Shown: one piece after another, positions 40,825 to 46,524 of the stretch
Layout: each line of letters starts with the position of its first letter
Numbering within the stretch: the first letter of the stretch is position 1
Assembly (NCBI RefSeq): GCF_020443565.1
Contig: NZ_JAIZZN010000031.1
Span: forward strand, 1 to 46,524
Reading direction: 5' to 3'
From: Clostridium sp. CS001
GTDB lineage: Bacteria > Bacillota > Clostridia > Clostridiales > Clostridiaceae
Length of the DNA: 46,524 bases
The notes under the pieces: model-generated
The model's input: the letters and a program-made list of their open reading frames with translations, nothing else
Databases searched by the model: none
What the model was told of the DNA's origin: nothing
Program-made: the position numbers and the translations under genes

Positions 40825-42144
40825 ATGACTTCAAAACAACAAGAAGCTGAAAGAATTATTAGTGCAATAAAAAATGGAGTTGTTCCACATGCTTATTTAA
40901 AATTATTAGGTGTTGGAAGAGAAGATGAGATAAAAGAATTTAAAAGGTGTATAAAGTTAACAGAAGAAGGAAGCAGTATTGTAAAGTTTTTAATTGGCTC
41001 ATTTGGTTGTGGGAAAACTTTTTTGCTTTCTCAAATAGAAGAGCTAGCATTAAGTAGCAATTTTGCCGTAGCAAAGATTCAAGTAGGTAAGGATTTTAAA
41101 TTTAACAAAACAGAAGAAATTTATTACAATGTCACACACGCCTTACGAATTAGTGGAAGTGACATTGCTGGTACTTGCTTTGAAGAAATGTTTGAGAATT
41201 GGATTGCAGAATTAGCAAAAGAAAAAGATAGAAGTGAAGCAGTGAGAAAGTTAGATCATGGTATATTTACAATAGAGAAACATAATAGTTCTTTTGCAAT
41301 CGCATTTAAGGCTTATATTAAGGCAAAGCTCAAGAAAAATAAAGATGAATGTATTTCAATATCAGCATGGATAAAAGGTGAAAAAAACATACCCGCGACA
41401 ACAAAAGTTAAATTTGGAATTAAGGGAGATGTGGATAAGGAGAACTCGCTAGATTTTTTAAAAGCTTTTTTAAAAACTACAACACTATTAGGCTACAGTG
41501 GCTTGGTAGTTTTAGTAGATGAAACATCATTGATTACGAATGAAAGAAAAGATATAAGAGCTAAATCTTATGAAAATATAAAAAGTCTTATAGATATGAG
41601 TACATTGGGGCAAAGTGACAATTGTATGTTTATTTTCGGTGGAACAAATGAACTTATTGATGATGCCGAAAAAGGGATAAAAAGCTATCCAGCACTATAC
41701 AATAGAATAATTAATGGATATGATTCAGAGGATGAAAATTTAAAGAATTTAAGAGATTTAAGACAACCTATTATTAGATTGGAAAAATTAAAAGAAGAAG
41801 AATTGAAGTTGCTTACTATTAGAACTATTAACATCCATAGGATAGCTTATTCGTGGAATATAAAAATTGAAGATAAAGATATTGATGGATTCGTTGAAAG
41901 AACTTGCAAGAGAACCGGAAATGAAAAAATGGAGGCGAACACAAGAGAATATTTAAAAAACTTGGTTGATGCTTTAGATATTATGGAGCAAAATCCGGGG
42001 GTGAATTTGTTTAGTGGAAGTGAAAATGGAAATAGTCAAGAAAATTACAATAATAAAGTTAAAGTAGCCGAAGTAGAGGATACTCAAAATAAAATTGAGA
42101 AAAGCTTTGAATATGTTGAAGAAGAGATGATTGATTTATGTTAA
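40825..42144 (+). CDS. BrxD-like ATP-binding protein (DUF2791, BREX system ATP-binding domain)
   Basis: The 439-residue P-loop protein starts EAERIISAIKNGVVPHAYLKLLGVGREDEIKEF. It has Walker A IGSFGCGKTFLLSQIEEL near 57-65, then Walker B GLVVLVDETSLI near 229-240, and DNCMFIFGGTNELIDDAEKGIKSYPALYNRI. This matches the BREX BrxD/DUF2791 family in order and motif, including the YENIKSLIDMS segment. BrxD proteins are found in type 2 BREX systems; here no BREX methylase (PglX), PglZ or Lon partner is present. It is coupled to the acidic unknown protein and followed 80 bases later by the DUF262 gene. Confidence 0.85.
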   Translation: MTSKQQEAERIISAIKNGVVPHAYLKLLGVGREDEIKEFKRCIKLTEEGSSIVKFLIGSFGCGKTFLLSQIEELALSSNFAVAKIQVGKDFKFNKTEEIYYNVTHALRISGSDIAGTCFEEMFENWIAELAKEKDRSEAVRKLDHGIFTIEKHNSSFAIAFKAYIKAKLKKNKDECISISAWIKGEKNIPATTKVKFGIKGDVDKENSLDFLKAFLKTTTLLGYSGLVVLVDETSLITNERKDIRAKSYENIKSLIDMSTLGQSDNCMFIFGGTNELIDDAEKGIKSYPALYNRIINGYDSEDENLKNLRDLRQPIIRLEKLKEEELKLLTIRTINIHRIAYSWNIKIEDKDIDGFVERTCKRTGNEKMEANTREYLKNLVDALDIMEQNPGVNLFSGSENGNSQENYNNKVKVAEVEDTQNKIEKSFEYVEEEMIDLC

Positions 42145-42224
42145 CGGTAAAACTGATTTTATTTAAAGTAGAATTTATGGAATATAGAGTTTAATATTAA
42201 AATTAATTACTTGGGAGATTGATT

Positions 42225-44390
42225 ATGGAATTAATAGAATTGTTTAAGTTAGTAGATGAAAAGAAATTGGTGTTGCCTGATTTTCAAAGAGACTTAGTAT
42301 GGAATAAGGTTCAGCAAAAGGAACTAATAGCATCACTTATATTATCACTACCGATTGGAAGCTTTTTAATATTGGATGGTAAAAATGATGATTTTGCAAC
42401 TAAAAAACTCGGATTTCCTAATGGTGAAGCTAGTCCAAAAGAAGAATGTATGTATTTGCTTGATGGTCAACAACGTCTAACTTCATTAAAGGGAGTGTTA
42501 AGTGATTTTTTTTCTGAAGATGATTGGAAAGATACTGCTAGAGAAGTATATCAAATATTAAAAGTTAGGTGGTTCTTAAGAATAACACCTAAACAAGATG
42601 AAATCGATATTTTTGGTTGGAAAGACTTGAAATTTAATTCCAAGAGCTTAAATAAAGAGGAACCAAGTAATATAGAAAATAGGTTGGTTTTTGAAAATAT
42701 AGGGGTTACACTTTCACAAAAATGGTATAATCCTGACTTTGAGGCACGTGATATTTCTGGCAATAAGGTTGTAAGGCCAAATAGCATATTAAATGCAAAG
42801 GCTAAGGAAGCTAAAAAAGAAGGTTGGATACCTTTGTATAGTTTATTTAAAGCAAATGATGAAAAAGCATTTTATGAATATGTAATAGATAAAATAGCAA
42901 ATGATAGAAAAGATGAACTTATAAATGATTATAAAGATAACTCAGTTAAAATTATCGAAATACTAGGAGATATAGATACTGATATAGAGTCATATATTGA
43001 TAAGAATGATGAAAAAGCCATATTAGATACTTGGTCAAAGTTAGCTGCTATATGGAAGGTTCAAGTACAAACATTTTTCGAGAACATTTTAAATCAAAAG
43101 GTAGATATAATTAGATTACAATCTGATGAAATTTGCAGAGCAGTAGTGATTTTTGAAAGAATAAACAAAGGAGGAACTCCTCTTGATAATTTTGATCTTG
43201 TTGTTGCTAGAGCAGCAAGAGATAAGAGTTGTGAATCTTTAAGCAAACGAATCTCAAAGTTATTAGAGACAGAAATTCCTATATCTGATGAACTTACCGG
43301 ATTGCTAAAGGGTAATAAACCAAAGAATTTTAAATCTTCTTATATGGAAACTATAAAAGAGAACGAAATAAATGCCGTTATTAAGAAACAGTATTTAAAT
43401 CTTTTGTCAATTTTAAGCTATACAGATTATGGAGATGTTGACGATATAAAAATTGATTTGATGAAGAGAGATAAGATTTTAAATATAAAACATGAGGATA
43501 TAAATAAAAGTACAAATACTGTTATCAATGGATTAATAAGGGCTTGTTCATTTTTGCAAATACGCTGCGGTATAGTTAAGATTACAGATTTGCATTATAA
43601 TTTAATGATATTACCTATTGCTTATTTATTACTAGACGATGGTGTATGGAATAGTAATGAAAAACTTTCTAAGATAGAGTTTTGGTATTGGGCTTCAATA
43701 ATTGGTGGAGAGTATAGATACAATCAGAATGATAAATGTATGAAGGATATTCAAAATTTATATAAATGGATAGTAGAAGGGCAAGATGGAAATTATGAAA
43801 GGCTAAAAGATAGGATACTAAATGTAGAAGGCTTTTCTGATATGTCTATATTATTAGGGGAAGACGAGAATGAAACAGTTACAAGCGTTGTTCATAAAAC
43901 TATTTTGCAATACATTTTAAGTGGACAACCTAAAGATTTATTATATAATATTAATCTAAATGCCTGGGAAATAGCAGCAGGTAAAATAGCGCAAATTGAT
44001 AGTGAAACTATAAACTTAGAAGTTCAAGATCATCATATTATACCATTAAAAAATTGTGTAAAAATGGGTGAATCTTCTAAAGAATTGAGAGATAAAAAGA
44101 AGCATATTTTAAACAGCCCGTTAAATAGAACCTATATTTTAGCAAAAACAAATAACAAGATTAGTGACTTAAACCCAATTAAATATTTAGAAGATATTTT
44201 TGACAAGAATAATAGCAATTCAGTCTTTGTAAATCATTTTATATCTAGTGAATATAAACTGATGTTTGAAGGCTGTACTGGACAGCAAAGTGAAATTAGT
44301 TGTTATAAAGAAATGTTACAAAAAAGATTTATAATGTTAAAGGATGGAATTGTTAAAGAGTTAGATGACTTATTATCAATAAGAGATTAG
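42225..44390 (+). CDS. DUF262 (GmrSD-like) protein with C-terminal HNH-like motif
   Basis: This 721-residue protein starts with DUF262: LVLPDFQRDLVWNKVQQKELIASLILSLPIGSFLIL, then the nucleotide-binding MYLLDGQQRLTSLKG near 85-97, FERINKGGTPLDNFDLVVARA near 308-325. Near 590-650 it has VQDHHIIPLKNC, with SPLNRTYILAKTNNKISDLNP downstream, an HNH/DUF1524-like nuclease layout. GmrSD and related enzymes use DUF262 with NTPs and an HNH domain to cut modified phage DNA. ATG 42225 is chosen because GGGAG (42213-42217) is 7 bases upstream; a TTG at 42219 is in frame. In this island it is a candidate restriction effector. Confidence 0.87.
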   Translation: MELIELFKLVDEKKLVLPDFQRDLVWNKVQQKELIASLILSLPIGSFLILDGKNDDFATKKLGFPNGEASPKEECMYLLDGQQRLTSLKGVLSDFFSEDDWKDTAREVYQILKVRWFLRITPKQDEIDIFGWKDLKFNSKSLNKEEPSNIENRLVFENIGVTLSQKWYNPDFEARDISGNKVVRPNSILNAKAKEAKKEGWIPLYSLFKANDEKAFYEYVIDKIANDRKDELINDYKDNSVKIIEILGDIDTDIESYIDKNDEKAILDTWSKLAAIWKVQVQTFFENILNQKVDIIRLQSDEICRAVVIFERINKGGTPLDNFDLVVARAARDKSCESLSKRISKLLETEIPISDELTGLLKGNKPKNFKSSYMETIKENEINAVIKKQYLNLLSILSYTDYGDVDDIKIDLMKRDKILNIKHEDINKSTNTVINGLIRACSFLQIRCGIVKITDLHYNLMILPIAYLLLDDGVWNSNEKLSKIEFWYWASIIGGEYRYNQNDKCMKDIQNLYKWIVEGQDGNYERLKDRILNVEGFSDMSILLGEDENETVTSVVHKTILQYILSGQPKDLLYNINLNAWEIAAGKIAQIDSETINLEVQDHHIIPLKNCVKMGESSKELRDKKKHILNSPLNRTYILAKTNNKISDLNPIKYLEDIFDKNNSNSVFVNHFISSEYKLMFEGCTGQQSEISCYKEMLQKRFIMLKDGIVKELDDLLSIRD

Positions 44391-44535
44391 ATAGATTTTA
44401 AATAGATAGAGAGAATTGATAATATGAGTAAATATAAATTTAATCTTCGTAATTAAAAAAACATTAAATGATGAATAAATTCTTCAAGTATTATACAATT
44501 TCAAATATATCTTACTGGAAATGAGGTTACTATAA

Positions 44536-45390
44536 ATGATACTAACAAAGTCTTTTCCTATTCTTGCTTTTTCATGGATTATACAATCACCCTGCTTTTT
44601 TATAAAGAAAATGGACAGAGCTGTTTTTATTCATCATGGGACCGGTATTCCTAGAGAAATAAGAGGCTTTTTTAATATTGATAACATAAAGTCAAAAGAA
44701 AAGAAGCACCTTATTTTTAGATATAAAGAGAATCAATTTAAGGCTTATATAGAATGTGACAATATAAATAGGACAAGGCTTATGTGGTACAGCGATTTTG
44801 CTGCAGCTATAAATATGGAGCTGCCTCTTTGGGGTAAGTATTTTAATGAATTTAAGGAAAGTCAAGATATTTATCCGGAAATGCAGATTATCAAGGAATC
44901 GGATACAGTTTATATTATAAAAATCGCTGATTATGCGTTTGGATGGGTTGATGGTCTTCCAATGACAATAAAAGAAAAAGCTAAATTCAATTCAAAGATT
45001 GGATTTCTGGGAGAATCTTATATACTAAATCACGAAAAAATTAAGTTAATCAAGGCAAATCGAACAGATTTAGCTGGACAAGTAGAGCATGTCTCAGATA
45101 CAAAAGGAGATGGACTAGGGTTTGATATATTGTCTTTTCAGGAAGACGGAAATCCTAAATTCATTGAAGTGAAAACATCAATTACTCAAAATGAATCTTT
45201 TTATGTAACAAAAAATGAATTAGAGTTTTCTAAGGACTATTCAGGGCATTTTTATCTATACAGATTAACTGAGTTTGATTGGATGAATAATATTGGCAAG
45301 CTGTTCATATCACAAGGAAATTTATATAGGTTGTTAGATTTAAAACCAATTTTATATCAGGGGAAGTTTCAAGAACAGAGTAGCTATTAA
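44536..45390 (+). CDS. DUF3883 domain protein (PD-(D/E)XK-like)
   Basis: The C-terminal 110 residues of this 284-residue protein (about 170-280) fit DUF3883, an Mrr-related nuclease-like domain. It shows GQVEHVSDTKGDGLGFDILSFQEDGNPKFIEVKTSI (catalytic D...E.K pattern) and FYVTKNELEFSKDYSGHFYLYRL. The N-terminal 165 residues are beta-rich (RAVFIHHGTGIPREIRGFFNI, TVYIIKIADYAFGWVDGLP) and unassigned; they could be a base-recognition domain. GAGG is about 9 bases before the ATG. It lies 145 bases after the DUF262 gene, so it may have its own transcript. It is a second candidate DNA-cutting component of the island. Confidence 0.8.
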   Translation: MILTKSFPILAFSWIIQSPCFFIKKMDRAVFIHHGTGIPREIRGFFNIDNIKSKEKKHLIFRYKENQFKAYIECDNINRTRLMWYSDFAAAINMELPLWGKYFNEFKESQDIYPEMQIIKESDTVYIIKIADYAFGWVDGLPMTIKEKAKFNSKIGFLGESYILNHEKIKLIKANRTDLAGQVEHVSDTKGDGLGFDILSFQEDGNPKFIEVKTSITQNESFYVTKNELEFSKDYSGHFYLYRLTEFDWMNNIGKLFISQGNLYRLLDLKPILYQGKFQEQSSY

Positions 45391-45491
45391 ATTAGCTGAA
45401 TATTTTTAATATCAGTTTAAAGTAACTTATGAAAATTATATTATGAGAATTAAAAAACCTAAATAAAATAATCGAAAAAGGGGTTTAAGAA

Positions 45492-45887
45492 ATGGGTATA
45501 GATTTAAAATCTAATAAATTTAAAATTCAATATGAGAAAATGTCTATTAACTCGCAGAATATTTTAAATAAGTTAATTTATGAAGTTGATAAAAAATCAT
45601 TAAATCATATGTCAACTGATACGCCAGATTATAGATTTTATGTTAATCATTCAGGTAAAAATGTTAAACATAATTATTGTTTAATAAAGCTTAAGACAAG
45701 AGAAGATTTAATAAAAATTCATTTTAGAACAGATGGATATAGTATTCTACAAGATAATAAAGTAAAAGCGAATAAGTTAGATAAGAATCCCTATAACGGT
45801 AATGAGTGGTACGAAGTTATATTAAAAAATGAATATGAAATAGAAATAGTTGTAGATTATCTAATGCAGGTATATAGGAATATATAA
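45492..45887 (+). CDS. hypothetical protein (131 aa), possibly DUF5655-like
   Basis: The protein reads MGIDLKSNKFKIQYEKMSINSQNILNKLIYEVDKKSLN and has a second half (NYCLIKLKTREDLIKIHFRTDGYSILQDNK, YNGNEWYEVILKNEYEIEIVVDYLMQVYRNI). The second half resembles the small alpha/beta domain seen at the ends of predicted transport/DUF5655 proteins and alongside restriction genes. A GGGG run about 8 bases upstream is the likely ribosome site. It is the last same-strand gene of the island, and I infer no function. Confidence 0.6.
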   Translation: MGIDLKSNKFKIQYEKMSINSQNILNKLIYEVDKKSLNHMSTDTPDYRFYVNHSGKNVKHNYCLIKLKTREDLIKIHFRTDGYSILQDNKVKANKLDKNPYNGNEWYEVILKNEYEIEIVVDYLMQVYRNI

Positions 45888-45923
45888 GAATATATCGGTA
45901 TATATAAATAAATTGTTATTACC

Positions 45924-45982
45924 AAAACTGTTCTAGTCTTTGCACGGTAGCTTATTACGGGGCAAAGACTTAAAACAGTTTT
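45924..45982 (+). terminator. long hairpin at the end of the defence island
   Basis: AAAACTGTT (45924-45932) pairs with AACAGTTTT (45974-45982), and AGTCTTTGC (45935-45943) pairs with GCAAAGACT (45962-45970). These are two 9 bp helices with a small internal loop and an 18-base apical loop. The 3' arm ends in TTTT. It probably terminates the last island gene; it could also be a structured RNA or the end of an element. Confidence 0.5.
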
Positions 45983-46236
45983 AATTATTATAAATTATTT
46001 TATAAAATATGGAAGTGTATGCTGACGGGTTTTACTTGCTAATAAGCTCAAATTTTTTTATTATGCAAAAAAGTCTTGTCTTGTTTTTATTTACTAGAGA
46101 TAAAAGATTCATTTGAAAGTTCAAGCTTAAACCACATTTCTCTTAATCACCCTAGTCTATTCTCTTTAAAATATCTATATTAAATTCGTTTCACTCATTA
46201 GCAATAAAAATCGCTCACTACGTTTCCAATTTTTTA

Positions 46237-46255
46237 AAGGTGTCTGACCCCTTAC
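46237..46255. mobile_element. possible REP/RAYT-associated motif (remnant)
   Basis: AAGGTGTCTGACCCCTTAC holds GGTGTCTGACCCC, whose reverse complement is commonly seen next to REP-associated (Y1) transposase genes. No transposase gene is visible within the window, so this is a sequence-motif call only. Confidence 0.3.
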
Positions 46256-46524
46256 AATAACTGGAACAGTTTTTGTTGCTTAAATAATAGGAATTAAAGG
46301 TTAATAGGATGAGGAATTTTTAAAAAACAATTATATTAACCTAATTGTGAATGCTAATCAATTTATTAAATACAATCCGATATAACAACCTATGATTTAT
46401 ACACTACTATGATTGTTATAGGACATCTCAGTTTGCAGCATTCAGGACAAGAAAAGTTGCAGCAAGAATATTAAAAAAAATCGTAGATAGCTTTTATATA
46501 AGTTCTAAACTGCCTACGGCTTTT

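Larger units (their letters stand above)
45888..46524. other. gene-poor end region with hairpin and possible mobile-element remnant
   Basis: It contains a long hairpin (45924-45982) and the motif AAGGTGTCTGACCCCTTAC at 46237-46255. In the last 130 bases one frame stays open to the window edge (YDCYRTSQFAAFRTRKVAARILKKIVDSFYISSKLPTAF) without a visible start; I cannot assign it. Confidence 0.4.

Noticed and set aside
44424-44456. A 10-codon frame MSKYKFNLRN in the gap after the DUF262 gene
   Set aside because: It is very short, with no supporting conservation visible. It is more likely chance or a decayed start.
26694-45887. Calling the island a BREX system
   Set aside because: A BrxD-like ATPase is present, but PglX methylase, PglZ phosphatase, BrxL/Lon and a clear BrxC/BrxE are not recognisable. 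The sulfur genes point elsewhere.
26694-45887. Calling the island a DISARM system on the basis of the PLD and helicase domains
   Set aside because: No DNA methylase (drmM) or DUF1998 gene (drmB) is seen, and PLD and helicase are fused in one protein here.
1-46524. tRNA or rRNA genes
   Set aside because: No cloverleaf with GGTTCGAATCC-type arms and no rRNA-like conserved block was noticed anywhere in the window.

Overview
The window looks like chromosome from a low-GC Clostridium-like Firmicute. It is AT-rich with A/T-biased codons, and most genes have strong AGGAGG-type ribosome sites. Several starts are TTG. The gene content is typical of the group: BtuR/CobO, a lipoprotein, a DesK/NarL-type two-component system with an ABC-2 exporter, and Rpn-family nucleases.

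Region 1 (1-11.0 kb) is a mosaic of small metabolic and housekeeping genes. It holds a decayed DUF4256 gene, a cob(I)alamin adenosyltransferase, a peptidase E-like protein, two small membrane proteins, an NADPH-dependent FMN reductase-like flavoprotein, a nitrilase-superfamily amidohydrolase, a zinc-dependent PLC-like protein and a lipoprotein. A minus-strand ABC exporter operon (ATPase plus two permeases) stands divergently from a histidine kinase/response regulator pair that probably controls it.

Region 2 (11.0-26.5 kb) is accessory DNA with clear signs of recombination. An Rpn-family nuclease is followed by a HIT hydrolase gene that overlaps a complete Wadjet operon (jetA-jetB-jetC-jetD, 12.8-19.2 kb). 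A second Rpn nuclease lies on the opposite strand. Next is a chimeric gene: an ADP-ribosylglycohydrolase whose first codons match the HIT gene start, followed by a dispersed repeat read in frame, and whose last 87 codons are an Rpn C-terminal module. A third, free-standing copy of the Rpn tail follows an unknown 551-residue protein. All four Rpn-type tails carry an internal Shine-Dalgarno and ATG at the tail start, as expected if each makes a separate small C-terminal product.

A dispersed hairpin-forming repeat of about 29 bp (core TGCCACGTGGGTGGCA) occurs nine times between 0.17 and 26.5 kb, always in the same orientation. It is absent from the last 20 kb.

Region 3 (26.7-45.9 kb) is a compact same-strand defence island. 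In order it encodes: a DndC-like PAPS-reductase-family sulfurtransferase with two N-terminal zinc ribbons and a C-terminal 4Fe-4S ferredoxin domain; a DUF4007 protein; a 1196-residue P-loop ATPase; a cysteine desulfurase (DndA role); a PLD-nuclease/SF2-helicase fusion; a 57-residue helical protein; a DndD-like SMC-type ATPase; a 184-residue protein in the DndE position; an acidic 579-residue unknown; a BrxD-like (DUF2791) ATPase; a DUF262 protein with a C-terminal HNH-like motif (GmrSD-like); a DUF3883 protein; and a 131-residue unknown. I infer a DNA phosphorothioation-type modification module (A, C and D functions present; no recognisable DndB or DndFGH) joined to BREX-like and GmrSD-like effector parts. 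This is the best candidate for a poorly described system in the window.

The final 640 bases hold a long hairpin, a GGTGTCTGACCCC motif often found near REP-associated transposases, and no gene that I can name.
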